From Herbiconiux ginsengi (GTDB taxonomy: Bacteria > Actinomycetota > Actinomycetes > Actinomycetales > Microbacteriaceae), in contig NZ_FNPZ01000003.1 of assembly GCF_900107435.1 (NCBI RefSeq), positions 682,001 through 746,000 of the forward strand: a DNA stretch of 64,000 bases, written 5' to 3'. The notes under the pieces were generated by a model. That model saw nothing but the letters and a program-made list of their open reading frames with translations, did not search any database and had not been told where the DNA came from. Positions 8,456 to 17,027 of the stretch are shown one piece after another. Position 1 is the first letter of the stretch; each line of letters opens with the position of its first letter. Made by a program: the position numbers and the translations under genes.

Positions 8456-9637
8456 TCAGCTGGCCGGGAGGCCGATCGAGGTGTCGATGTACTCGTTGGT
8501 GTAGATGTCGTCCACGGTCAGACCGTCGGCCGGGGTGGCGCCGATCTTCTCGAGGATCGGCACGGCCTTGTCGAAGAACGACGACATCCGGGCCTCGTCG
8601 AGGTCGCCGATGGTGTCGTTCGCGCCGTTGGAGACGAGACCGAGGTCCTGCATCTGCTTCACCGAGAAGTCGGCGACGCCCTGCGAGTAGACCCAGCCGG
8701 TGTCGAACTGGTCGACCAGGTCGAGGATCAGCGAGTTCACCGGCGCGGGGTCGGCGAAGTAGTCGACCTCGGCCTGCTGCAGAACGGGCACCAGGGCCTT
8801 CAGGCAGTCGGCGTTGGCTTCGAGGTCACCCGTGCGGACGGCCATCACCGACTGGTAGTAGTCCCAGCCGGTGTCGTTGATGAGCTGGAAGTCGACCGGC
8901 TTCATCCAGTCGCTCACCTCGTTCTCGTAGATGTAGGGTTCGGCCGAGGCGAAGCCCTGCTGGGCCGCCTTGCCGGCGTCGGCGACGAAGTTCGCCGGCG
9001 TGCCGTCGTAGCTGCCGTCGGCCTGCGCCTCGGGCACGATGCCCTGCTCCTTCAGGTACTCCATGTAGGTGGAGTCGGCGAAGTAGCGCACGATCGCGCC
9101 CTTGCTCGTGACGTCCTTGATGGTCTTGGCGTCGGGGTAGGTTGCCGGGTCCCACATGATCATCAGCGGGCTCTTCTCCAACGGGGCGAAGACGCCCGTG
9201 GTGGGGAAGTCGGCCGAGTTCTGGATCTGCTCGTCGGTCGAGACGTAGCCGAGCATGATGTCGGGGTCCTGGTACATGATCGAGGTCACGCTCTGGAAGC
9301 CGATGGCCGGGCCGCCCGAGCGGATCTCCACGTTGACGCCCGTGTACTCGCCGCCGCTGTAGAGCGGGCCGCTGACCTTCTTGTTGGCCGCGTCGATCTT
9401 CGGGTCGGGGCCGAGCAGCTCGTAGAGGTGGCCGTGCTCCGCCTCCGGGTTCCAGTCGGTCTGCAGCACGATGTTCGACGGGCAGACGCCCGACAGGTCG
9501 GTCGCGCCGATGGTGAGGTCGGCCGACGGGGTCGAGTCGTCGGTGGCCGACGAACTGCTGCTACAGGCTGAGAGTGCGATCGCGGTGGTCGCGACGAGTC
9601 CGGCTGCGAGGACGAGCCGGGTTCGGGTGCTGCGCAT
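8456..9637 (-). CDS. ABC transporter substrate-binding lipoprotein, NMT1/THI5-like
   Basis: A 393-residue lipoprotein. It has a signal peptide (about residues 1-24) with lipobox ALSAC followed by a serine-rich tether. The mature part has the NMT1/SsuA-like layout (IVLQTDWNPEAEHGHLYELL, SGGPAIGF, MYQDPDIMLGYVSTDEQIQN), as in binding proteins for nitrate, sulfonates, thiamine precursors, riboflavin and other small rings. With the adjacent permease and ATPase it forms a complete importer that feeds the enzymes encoded downstream. A strong AGAAGGAG site precedes the ATG. The ligand is unknown and would be the best clue to the pathway. Confidence 0.9.
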   Translation of the reverse strand: MRSTRTRLVLAAGLVATTAIALSACSSSSSATDDSTPSADLTIGATDLSGVCPSNIVLQTDWNPEAEHGHLYELLGPDPKIDAANKKVSGPLYSGGEYTGVNVEIRSGGPAIGFQSVTSIMYQDPDIMLGYVSTDEQIQNSADFPTTGVFAPLEKSPLMIMWDPATYPDAKTIKDVTSKGAIVRYFADSTYMEYLKEQGIVPEAQADGSYDGTPANFVADAGKAAQQGFASAEPYIYENEVSDWMKPVDFQLINDTGWDYYQSVMAVRTGDLEANADCLKALVPVLQQAEVDYFADPAPVNSLILDLVDQFDTGWVYSQGVADFSVKQMQDLGLVSNGANDTIGDLDEARMSSFFDKAVPILEKIGATPADGLTVDDIYTNEYIDTSIGLPAS

Positions 9638-9721
9638 GTCATCTCCTTCTAGGTGCTGCGGGGTGGTGCTGGACGGGATGGTGCGGGTGGTGCAGGGTGG
9701 GACGGATGAGTCGGAGGCGGC

Positions 9722-10570
9722 TCAGTTGGCCGAGAAGTCGTACCACTTGCCGACGACGCGTTTGCCGATCCAGCCGAACAGCGCGAAGATCGCGACGCCG
9801 AGCAGGGCGGCGACGAAGATCGTGGCGAACAGTTCGGCCGAGCGGAGCCGCGCGGTGTAGGTGCTGAGCAGCGAGCCGAGTCCGGGCTCGCCGCGACGGA
9901 AGAAGAAGTCGCCCACGATCGCGCCGACGACGGCGAGACCGGCGGAGATCCGCATCCCGGCGAAGATCGCCGGAAGGGCGGCGGGGAACTCCAGCTTCGT
10001 GAGGATGGTCCAGCGGCCGGCACGTTGCAGCTGGAACAGCTCGCGCTGACCGGGGTCGACGGACTGCAGGCCGAAGAGCGTGTTCGACACCATCGGGAAG
10101 AGCGCGATCATGATGCAGACGATCACGCGGGCCGGGTATTCGAAACCGAACCAGAAGCCGATCAGCGGCACGAGGGCGAGGATCGGGATGCACTGCAGCA
10201 CCACCGCATAGGGGTAGAGCGAGCGCTCCACCCACTTGGCCTGGCTCATGGCCACGGCCCAGAGCACGCCGATCACGATGGCGAAGGCGAGCCCCACGAG
10301 CGCGACCAGGGTGGTGCGGCCGAGGGCTTGCATGATCTCGACGAAGGTGGCCGGATCGAAGAACGCGGCCACCACCTCGTGCGGCGGGGGCATCAGGAAG
10401 CGGCGCTTCTCGTCGAGCACGAGGAAGGTGATGGCATACCAGACCCCGATGAGGCCGAGGAACACCAGCAGCGGAGGCAGCCAGGTGCTCGTGCGGTTCT
10501 TCGCCTTGCGCACCGTGGCCGAGCGGGCGAGCGTGCGCACCTTCGGGGGTGCGGGGGGAGTGGTGGTCAT
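9722..10570 (-). CDS. ABC transporter permease (SsuC/TauC type)
   Basis: A 282-residue membrane protein with about six helices. The first spans residues 31-50, and a typical binding-protein-dependent inner-membrane region follows (YPYAVVLQCIPILALVPLIGFWFG, then the EAA-like loop QLQRAGRWTILTKLEFPAALPAIFAGMRI). It belongs to the nitrate/sulfonate/taurine importer class, matching the binding protein and ATPase beside it. Its ATG overlaps the stop of the ATPase gene by four bases (ATGA), so the two are translationally coupled. Confidence 0.9.
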   Translation of the reverse strand: MTTTPPAPPKVRTLARSATVRKAKNRTSTWLPPLLVFLGLIGVWYAITFLVLDEKRRFLMPPPHEVVAAFFDPATFVEIMQALGRTTLVALVGLAFAIVIGVLWAVAMSQAKWVERSLYPYAVVLQCIPILALVPLIGFWFGFEYPARVIVCIMIALFPMVSNTLFGLQSVDPGQRELFQLQRAGRWTILTKLEFPAALPAIFAGMRISAGLAVVGAIVGDFFFRRGEPGLGSLLSTYTARLRSAELFATIFVAALLGVAIFALFGWIGKRVVGKWYDFSAN

Positions 10571-11340
10571 GAGTGTCCCTCTCGGAGAGCGTGCGAGACC
10601 TTGCCGCAGAGTTCGGCGTATTCGGCCGTGAAGCGGATGTCGGGATCGCGCGGGAACGGGAACTCCACCGGGAACTCGTCGACGATGTGCCCCGGTCGCC
10701 CCGACATCACGATGACCCGGGTGGAGAGGTAGACCGCCTCGGAGACCGAATGGGTGATGAAGAGACCGGCGAACTGCTGCTCGGTGAAGAGCCGGATCAG
10801 TTCGTCGTTGAGGCGCTCACGGGTGATCTCGTCGAGTGCTCCGAACGGCTCGTCGAAGAGGAAGAGCTCGGGGTTCAGGGTGAGCGAGCGGGCGAGGCTC
10901 GTGCGCATCTTCATGCCGCCGGAGAGCGTCTTCGGCAGGTGCTTCTCGAACCCGGAGAGCCCCACCAGGTCGATGGCCTCCTTCGCGGTGGCGGTGCGCT
11001 GCTTCTTCGGGATGCCGTTGAGCTCGGCGAGCAGTTCGACGTTCGACTGCACGTCGCGCCAGGGCAGCAGCGTCGCGTCCTGGAACACGTAACCGATGCG
11101 GCTGGTGTCGACCTGGGTCACGCCCTCGGTGGCCGGTGTCAGGCCCGAGGCGATGCGCAGCAGGGTCGACTTGCCGCATCCGGACGGCCCGACGACGGTC
11201 ACGAACTCGCCGCGATTGACTGTCAGGGAGACGCCGGAGAGGGCGGTGGTGCCGTTCGGGAACGTCATGGCGACGTTCTCGAAGCGCAACAGCTGATCGG
11301 TGGTGGTCGCCGGAGCGACGGGGGAGGGGGCGATGGTCAT
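10567..11340 (-). CDS. ABC transporter ATP-binding protein (SsuB/TauB type)
   Basis: A 257-residue ATPase. Walker A is GPSGCGKST near residue 42, the Q-loop lies in YVFQDATLLPW, the signature is LSGGMKMRTSLARSL, Walker B is LFLFDEPFGALD, and the switch histidine is in FITHSVSEAVYL. It energises import by the adjacent permease. The ATG at 11340 is preferred because GAGGTG lies 9 bases upstream. A GTG at 11352 overlapping the stop of the preceding amidohydrolase is an alternative that would add four residues. Confidence 0.9.
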   Translation of the reverse strand: MTIAPSPVAPATTTDQLLRFENVAMTFPNGTTALSGVSLTVNRGEFVTVVGPSGCGKSTLLRIASGLTPATEGVTQVDTSRIGYVFQDATLLPWRDVQSNVELLAELNGIPKKQRTATAKEAIDLVGLSGFEKHLPKTLSGGMKMRTSLARSLTLNPELFLFDEPFGALDEITRERLNDELIRLFTEQQFAGLFITHSVSEAVYLSTRVIVMSGRPGHIVDEFPVEFPFPRDPDIRFTAEYAELCGKVSHALREGHS

Positions 11341-11348
11341 GGAGCTTC

Positions 11349-12647
11349 TCACCTCGTTTCGAGAATGGGTTCGGCTGGTGCGGGGATGGTTGGCGGTGCG
11401 GATGCGGTCAGGTCGGGCAGCGCGATCGACCGGGTGACCTGGCTCCGGGCGACCAGGCGACCGGCGTGCACGACGAGACGATCGGCGGAGGCGTTGGCGA
11501 TCGCATCCGAGAGGCTGCGGCCGCGCACGGCGAGGAATTCGGCTCGCGCGCCCACCTCGACGCCGGCGACCGGGAGGCTCATCACGTCGCGGGCCCCGCA
11601 GCTGACCGCGGCGTACGCCTCGTCGAGCGTGAGATGGCCGGCCGTGACCAGCAAGGAGGCGGTCTCCAGGGCGTCGCTCCGGCCCACGGGGTTGAACGGA
11701 TCGCGCACGTTGTCGGCGCCCGCGCCGAGCCGGGCGCCCGCGTCGAGCAGGCTCCGCACGGCGGTGAGGCCGCGTGGGGTGGAGACCGGATGCTCCCAGC
11801 CCTGCAGGTAGAGATTCGTGATCGGGAGGGTGACGATGCCGATGTCGCTGCGCACGATCTCGGCGATGACCTCGTCGAGTTCGGCGGGAGGAAGGGTGCC
11901 GAGGCGAACGCAGTGACCGGCCGTCACGGGGCGGCTCGCATCCCAGTCGCGCACGACCTCGGCCAGGGTGCGCAGGGTGAGTGCGCCGTCGAGGCTCTCG
12001 TCGGTGTGCATGTCGACACCGACTCCGCGGAGCTCGGCCAGGGCGAGCAGTCGGCGCAGGTCGGCTTCGGGGTCGTCGGCCAGGTGCGGTGCGCCGCCGA
12101 CGAGATCGACACCGAGGTCGAGGGCTTCGAGCACGTCGTCGGAGGGCGCCGTGGGGCCGGCCAGGGCGACGAGTTCGAGGTCGAGGAGTCCGCGGAGCTC
12201 TTCGCGCACCTGAGCCAGGGCGCGCACACCGCGCATCGGGTCGGGGCCGCTCAGGATGTCGACGTGGCAGCGGATGGCCGTGGTGCCGTTCGCGAGCATC
12301 CGGAGCGCCTGCTCACGGGCCCGGTCGGCGATGCTCTCGGTCGACATCGTCGCGGCGTAGCGCTTCCAGGACTCGATGGCGAGGCCGAGGTCGCCCATCG
12401 GAGGCTCGATCAGGTCCCAGGAGAGCGCCTTGTCGAGGTGGGCGTGTGGCTCGGCGGGGGCGGTGAGCAGGAGAAACCCGTCGAGGGCGAGGGTCGTGTC
12501 GTTCGCGAGGTCCCTCGGGTCGGGTCGACTCGAGCCGGCCGGCGTCACCGCGATGACGCTGTCGCCGGTGATCTCGACGTCGACGACGCGGCCGTCGGGG
12601 AGCGTCGCATCCGTCAGTCGGGTGAGTCGCTGGGGGAGGGTGTTCAT
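11349..12647 (-). CDS. Cytosine deaminase-like amidohydrolase
   Basis: A 432-residue amidohydrolase-superfamily protein resembling CodA and related deaminases of N-heterocycles. Metal ligands look intact: HAHLDK (strand 1, near residue 63), HTDE (strand 5), TAGHC (strand 6) and an Asp in GAGADNVRDPFNPVG (strand 8). CodA-type enzymes remove an exocyclic amine from cytosine, isoguanine or other rings, and some relatives open cyclic amides. It is the first gene of the minus-strand catabolic operon. The ATG at 12647 has a GGGGAG site 8 bases upstream; upstream ATGs in frame are less well supported. Confidence 0.82.
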   Translation of the reverse strand: MNTLPQRLTRLTDATLPDGRVVDVEITGDSVIAVTPAGSSRPDPRDLANDTTLALDGFLLLTAPAEPHAHLDKALSWDLIEPPMGDLGLAIESWKRYAATMSTESIADRAREQALRMLANGTTAIRCHVDILSGPDPMRGVRALAQVREELRGLLDLELVALAGPTAPSDDVLEALDLGVDLVGGAPHLADDPEADLRRLLALAELRGVGVDMHTDESLDGALTLRTLAEVVRDWDASRPVTAGHCVRLGTLPPAELDEVIAEIVRSDIGIVTLPITNLYLQGWEHPVSTPRGLTAVRSLLDAGARLGAGADNVRDPFNPVGRSDALETASLLVTAGHLTLDEAYAAVSCGARDVMSLPVAGVEVGARAEFLAVRGRSLSDAIANASADRLVVHAGRLVARSQVTRSIALPDLTASAPPTIPAPAEPILETR

Positions 12648-12782
12648 CGGATCGATCTCCCCGCTGTCGATGGGCATGGTTGCCCGGGTGATGATCATCG
12701 CGACGTCGGGGTGACCGTGGTGGATGTTGATGGGTTCAACACGGCTCACGCTACGGACGGCTCGTTTCCGGCACGTAACGCA

Positions 12783-12798
12783 AACATTTCCGATTGTT
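12783..12798. promoter_or_regulatory. Imperfect inverted repeat, possible operator of the XRE-cupin regulator
   Basis: AACATTTCCGATTGTT has arms AACA and TGTT with one more matched pair inside. It sits in the 232-base divergent gap between the catabolic operon and its likely regulator, in an AT-rich patch that contrasts with the surrounding DNA. The rest of the gap (12648-12879) shows no gene. Confidence 0.35.
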
Positions 12799-12879
12799 AA
12801 TTGCCGCTGATGCCGATTTCGCGCGCGGGTGGGTTCGTGGTTACTGTCTGAGGTGTTCCGACCGAAAGGGGCGCGAATC

Positions 12880-13470
12880 GTGTCCGGAAGCGTCGCCCTC
12901 GACGAGCAGACCGAGCGCCTCGGCGCGCGCATCCGTTCGGTGCGCCAGGCGCGTGGGCTCACATTGGTGGAGCTGGCCCGTCTGGCCGAGCTCTCGCATC
13001 CGTTCCTCAGCCAGCTCGAACGGGGGCAGGCACGGCCCAGCATGCTCTCGCTCGAGCGGATCGCCCGGGCACTCGGGTCGAGTCAGATCGAGCTGATCGC
13101 GGCGGCGACCGACGACCTGCTCCCCGGGGCCGGCGTCTCCCGTGTGTCACTCGTGCGGAAGGCCGAAGGGCCGCAGGGGCCGTTCGGCGGAGGCGCGGCG
13201 CGCATTCTCGTGCACGGCGACGGATCGTTCATCCCGATGGAGTTCCGCGGTTCGAACCGCGAGCCGGGGGAGTTCTACCACCACGCCGAGGCCGAGTTCC
13301 TGCACGTCGTGAGCGGGGCGGTGCTCGTCGACCTCGCCGACGACGGCGAGTTCGAACTGGTGCCGGGCGACTCGATCCACTACGCCGGAGGCACGCTGCA
13401 CCGGTGGTGTTCGCTCGGCGAAGACGAATACCGGCTGTTCATCGTCAAGGAGCGGAGGGCCTCATCGTGA
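12880..13470 (+). CDS. XRE-family transcriptional regulator with C-terminal cupin
   Basis: A 196-residue regulator. A helix-turn-helix occupies about residues 15-68 (LGARIRSVRQARGLTLVELARLAELSHPFLSQLERG), and a cupin_2 domain follows (REPGEFYHHAEAEFLHVVSGAVLVDL, PGDSIHYAGGTLHRW), which usually senses a small ligand or metal. Such regulators control adjacent catabolic operons, and this one diverges from the operon starting at 12647. GTG 12880 is chosen for the GAAAGGGG site upstream; the frame is open to 12829. Its stop overlaps the start of the next gene (GTGA). Confidence 0.88.
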   Translation: MSGSVALDEQTERLGARIRSVRQARGLTLVELARLAELSHPFLSQLERGQARPSMLSLERIARALGSSQIELIAAATDDLLPGAGVSRVSLVRKAEGPQGPFGGGAARILVHGDGSFIPMEFRGSNREPGEFYHHAEAEFLHVVSGAVLVDLADDGEFELVPGDSIHYAGGTLHRWCSLGEDEYRLFIVKERRASS

Positions 13471-14480
13471 CCGCAGTGCTCCATGAGATCGATACGGTCG
13501 TGACCGCGGCGACGCCGGTGGCCGAGGATGTCGTGCTGCTCGAGCTGCGGGCGGCCGATGGTTCCGCGCTGCCCGCGTGGGAGCCCGGCGCGCATGTCGA
13601 CGTCGTCGTGCAGCCCGGCGTGGAGCGGCAGTATTCGCTGTGCGGCGACCCGGGCGACCTCTCCCGCTACCACGTCGCGGTGCTGCGTGAACCCGACGGA
13701 CGGGGTGGATCGGAGCACCTGCACGCGCACGTCTCGGAGGGGTCGTCGTTGCGCATCCGGGGTCCACTGAACCATTTCGCTCTCGTGCCTCCGACCGCGT
13801 CCTCGAACTATGCCTTCGTGGCGGGCGGGATCGGCATCACGCCCGTGGTGCCGATGATCCGGGCCGTCGAGGCCGCCGGCGCCTCCTGGACCCTCGACTA
13901 CGCCGGGCGCTCGCTCGAACGGATGCCCTTCGTCGACGAACTGGTGCGGGAGTTCGGCGAGCGGGTGCGGGTGCATGTGCCGGGTTCGCCCGTGGAGCAG
14001 GAGTCGTCGGGGGCGACGGATGCCACCGGGTCCCGCTTCGACGTGACGTCGCTCTCGGCGCGACTGGCCGACGGGCCGGTGTCGGTGTACTGCTGCGGCC
14101 CGGCACGGATGCTCGCGGCCCTCGAGCAGGAATCCGCGGCATCCGGATGGCCCGCCGGCACGTTGCACCTGGAGCGGTTCGAGGCACGCGAAGTCACCGA
14201 ACCGGTGCGGCACGAAGCGTTCGAGGTGGAGCTCGAGATCTCGGGCATGACCCTGTCGGTGCCGCCCGACCGGTCGATTCTCGAGGTGGTGGAGGAAGCC
14301 GGCGTGCTGGTGCTCTCGTCGTGCCGCGAGGGCACTTGCGGAACCTGCGAGACGCCCGTGGTCTCGGGCGAGGTCGACCACCGCGACTCGGTGCTCACCC
14401 CCGACGAGCAGGAGGCGAACGAGGTGATGATGATCTGCGTCTCGAGGGCGGCGTGCCCCCGGTTGGTGCTGGAGCTCTAG
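13467..14480 (+). CDS. PDR/VanB-type oxygenase reductase (FMN/NAD/[2Fe-2S])
   Basis: A 337-residue class IA reductase: an N-terminal flavin-binding barrel (RQYSLCGDP, FMN type), an NAD-binding domain (VAGGIGITPVVPMI, then VYCCGPARML) and a C-terminal plant-type ferredoxin with the cluster motif CREGTCGTCET plus a distal Cys in MMICVSRA. These proteins pass electrons from NADH to Rieske oxygenases such as vanillate or N-demethylating enzymes. No Rieske alpha subunit is encoded in this window, so its partner must be elsewhere. The gene is translationally coupled to the XRE-cupin regulator (GTGA overlap at 13467-13470). Confidence 0.9.
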   Translation: MTAVLHEIDTVVTAATPVAEDVVLLELRAADGSALPAWEPGAHVDVVVQPGVERQYSLCGDPGDLSRYHVAVLREPDGRGGSEHLHAHVSEGSSLRIRGPLNHFALVPPTASSNYAFVAGGIGITPVVPMIRAVEAAGASWTLDYAGRSLERMPFVDELVREFGERVRVHVPGSPVEQESSGATDATGSRFDVTSLSARLADGPVSVYCCGPARMLAALEQESAASGWPAGTLHLERFEAREVTEPVRHEAFEVELEISGMTLSVPPDRSILEVVEEAGVLVLSSCREGTCGTCETPVVSGEVDHRDSVLTPDEQEANEVMMICVSRAACPRLVLEL

Positions 14481-15838
14481 GCTCGACGGGTGGCGAGCAA
14501 GGTCGTCAGATCGGATGCCAGGGCGCGCTGGTCGTGGGCGACGAGTTCGTAGTCGCGCACCACGACCCGGCCGCCGACGACGACGTGGCGGGGGCGACGG
14601 CCGGGGGAGGCCCACAGGAGTCCCGCCACGGGATCGGCCACGCCGGCATCCGCGACGCCGGAGACGTCCCAGACGCAGAGATCGGCGGCCGCCCCCGGGC
14701 GCAGGTGGCCGAGCTCGGGGCGGCCCAGACCGATCGCCGATCCCTCGGACGCCATCGACAGGATGCTCCGCGCGTCGATCGGAGGGCCGGCGAGCGGCGC
14801 CACCTGCATCGCGAGCCGCGCGTCGGCGAGCAGGTGTCCGGCGTCGTTGCTGCCGCCCCCGCTCGTACCGAGGCCTACCGGGATCCCCGCCGCGCGCAAC
14901 GCCGCGACCGGCGCGATGCCCCAGCCCATCGGCAGGTCACAGCCCGGAGCATGCGTGGCGGTGACGCCGCGCGACGCCAGCAGCGCGATCTCCTCGTCGG
15001 TCACGGCGCAGAGGTGGGCGAGCGTCACGTCGGGCGCCAGCCAGCCCCACTCCTCGAGGAGCGCGATCGGCCGCTTGCCGTACTTCTCGAGGGCGATCGC
15101 GACGTCGACCTGTTCGTTCGCCTGGGTGCGGCGACGAAGGCCGCGCCGCGCAGCGACCTCGCCGAGCAACCGGAACGTGGCCTCGCTGTCGCTGTGCACG
15201 CCTGCCGGGCCGACCGCGAGCTGGAACATTCCGTCGGCGGAGACCCCGCCCCGCGCATCCGGCACCAGGGCCTCGGCGATCGCGTCGGCCGAGGCCGCGG
15301 CCTCTTCGGGATCGTCGCGGGCCGAGCCGCGCACGAAGGCGAGACGGCCGCCGAGTTCCCGGGCTGCGTCCGCCGTCGCTCGCGCGATGCCGACGGTGTC
15401 GCTGCCGGCCGGCCAGGTGAGGTGATGATCGGCCACGGTCGTGACCCCGGCGAGCAGGCCCTCGGCCACCCCGACGAGCGCGGAAGCGCGGGCGAGTTCG
15501 GGATCGATGCCGATTTCGGCATACGCCGCGGCCATCGTGGGCAGCCAGACGTGCATCGGCACTCCGCGGGTGCCCGGCAGTGTGCGGAATGCGCTCTGCA
15601 GCAGGTGGTGGTGGGCGTTGACGAGGCCGGGGGTCACCACGCATCCACTCGCGTCGAGGTGCTCCACCGGGCCGGTCGCGCCGGCTGAATCGACGAGTCC
15701 GTACGGCCCGGAGGCGTCGGGTGACGGGGCGTCAGGGGCGGCCATGGTCGGGCCGACCACGAGCCGGGCGGCATCATCCGCACTCCGTTCCGTCGTGGCG
15801 TCGATGACGATGTGGGCGGCGTCGTGGATGATGAGCAT
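14477..15838 (-). CDS. Amidohydrolase of the guanine/8-oxoguanine deaminase class, variant active site
   Basis: A 453-residue member of the COG0402 deaminase family. The first-strand metal motif is present (NAHHHLLQ) and so is the sixth-strand His (LAHLC). The usual HxHxxE motif reads RTQANEQ, with Gln239 in place of the metal-binding His. The usual catalytic Asp of the GxDG loop is Ser326 (GTSGGGSND). The paralogue at 17017-18435 keeps both residues. The protein may therefore be inactive, use a different metal site, or belong to a conserved subfamily with changed chemistry. Its 3' end overlaps the converging reductase gene by four bases. Confidence 0.75.
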   Translation of the reverse strand: MLIIHDAAHIVIDATTERSADDAARLVVGPTMAAPDAPSPDASGPYGLVDSAGATGPVEHLDASGCVVTPGLVNAHHHLLQSAFRTLPGTRGVPMHVWLPTMAAAYAEIGIDPELARASALVGVAEGLLAGVTTVADHHLTWPAGSDTVGIARATADAARELGGRLAFVRGSARDDPEEAAASADAIAEALVPDARGGVSADGMFQLAVGPAGVHSDSEATFRLLGEVAARRGLRRRTQANEQVDVAIALEKYGKRPIALLEEWGWLAPDVTLAHLCAVTDEEIALLASRGVTATHAPGCDLPMGWGIAPVAALRAAGIPVGLGTSGGGSNDAGHLLADARLAMQVAPLAGPPIDARSILSMASEGSAIGLGRPELGHLRPGAAADLCVWDVSGVADAGVADPVAGLLWASPGRRPRHVVVGGRVVVRDYELVAHDQRALASDLTTLLATRRA

Positions 15839-15850
15839 GGTGATTTTCTA

Positions 15851-15864
15851 ACACTTTCATGTGT
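15851..15864. promoter_or_regulatory. ACAC-N6-GTGT inverted repeat in divergent promoter region
   Basis: ACACTTTCATGTGT lies 13 bases from the start codon of the minus-strand amidohydrolase, beside an AT-rich TTAGAAAAT patch that could be its -10 region. Any regulator bound there could act on both divergent genes. Confidence 0.35.
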
Positions 15865-15923
15865 CAGGCTGATGACGCCGGGGCCGGAGGCCCGGGCTCT
15901 CAGGCCGCGGATCGGAGGGACGG

Positions 15924-17027
15924 ATGCTCGAACTCGCTTCGTCGGTGCTCGCATCGCTGGGTGGCGGGCACCGGCTCGCAGTCGCGACGGTCGTCGGAGT
16001 CGACGGCAGTGCGCCGCGGGCGCTCGGCACCTCGATGGCGGTCGACGACGAGGGCCGGGTGATCGGCAGCATCTCGGGTGGCTGCGTCGAGGGTGCGGTC
16101 TACGAGGCCTGCGAACGGGTGCTGGCGTCGGGCGTCGCCGAGCTCTGCGAGTTCGGATTCAGCGACGCCGACGCCTTCGCGGTGGGTCTCGCGTGCGGGG
16201 GACGGCTGCGCGTGTTCGTGCAGGAGTTCGGGCTTCCGGATGCGCGCAACGCGCTTTCCGGGCCCGTTCGCGACGAGCTCGAGCGAGCCCGTGACGGGCG
16301 CGCGGCCGGGCTCGCACTGGTCATGACGGGCGACCTGGTGGACGTGCTGGCGGCGAAGGACGGCCCCGAGGGGTCCGTCGTGCGTGCGCGGGTACTCGCG
16401 GCGCTGGACGCCTCGGTTCACGCCGGTCGTTCGGTGCGACGACGCGTCGAGTGTGACGGCGAGACGGTCGAGGCGGTATTCCTGGTGAGTGCCCCGCCGC
16501 CGCGGATGATCATCTTCGGAGCGGTCGACTTCTCCGTCGCGCTCTCGAACGCCGCCGCACTGCTGGGCTATCGGGTCACGGTCTGCGACGCCCGGCCGGT
16601 CTTCGCGACGCCCGAACGATTCCCGTCGGCCGAGGTGGTGAACCAGTGGCCCTCGGACTACCTGGCGCAGACCGCCGTCGACGAGCGCACAGCCCTCTGC
16701 ATCCTGACCCACGACGACAAGTTCGACATCCCGCTCCTCGAAGTGGCCCTGGCGCTTCCTGTCGCCTACGTCGGCGCGATGGGATCACGGGTCACACACG
16801 ACCGGCGCGTTCGGGCTCTGCTCGACCGGGGCCTCGATCCCGCCGCCCTCGACTCGTTGCACTCGCCGATCGGACTCGACATCGGCGCATCCTCGCCGGA
16901 AGAGACGGCCGTCTCGATCCTCTCCGAGATCCTCGCCGTGCGCACCCGGCGGTCAGGCGCGTCGCTGCGCACCACCGAGGGCCCCATCCATCGACCGAGC
17001 GCCGTGGAGGCCGCGAATGAGCAGTGA
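15924..17027 (+). CDS. xdhC: XdhC-family molybdenum-hydroxylase maturation factor
   Basis: A 367-residue protein with both XdhC/CoxI domains: an N-terminal part with GSAPRALGTSMAV and GSISGGCVEGAVYEACE, and a C-terminal Rossmann domain (IIFGAVDFSVALSNAAALLGYRVTVCDAR, later YVGAMGSR). XdhC proteins bind molybdenum cofactor, protect it while it is sulfurated, and insert it into xanthine-dehydrogenase-type enzymes. The likely client is the hydroxylase at 20206-23082. The ATG has a GGAGGGAC site. The last 11 bases overlap the next gene, so the two are co-translated. Confidence 0.9.
   Translation: MLELASSVLASLGGGHRLAVATVVGVDGSAPRALGTSMAVDDEGRVIGSISGGCVEGAVYEACERVLASGVAELCEFGFSDADAFAVGLACGGRLRVFVQEFGLPDARNALSGPVRDELERARDGRAAGLALVMTGDLVDVLAAKDGPEGSVVRARVLAALDASVHAGRSVRRRVECDGETVEAVFLVSAPPPRMIIFGAVDFSVALSNAAALLGYRVTVCDARPVFATPERFPSAEVVNQWPSDYLAQTAVDERTALCILTHDDKFDIPLLEVALALPVAYVGAMGSRVTHDRRVRALLDRGLDPAALDSLHSPIGLDIGASSPEETAVSILSEILAVRTRRSGASLRTTEGPIHRPSAVEAANEQ

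Noticed and set aside
4891-14480. Creatinine degradation operon
   Set aside because: A creatininase-family gene is present but creatinase, sarcosine oxidase and creatine-pathway genes are missing, so the name would be unsupported.
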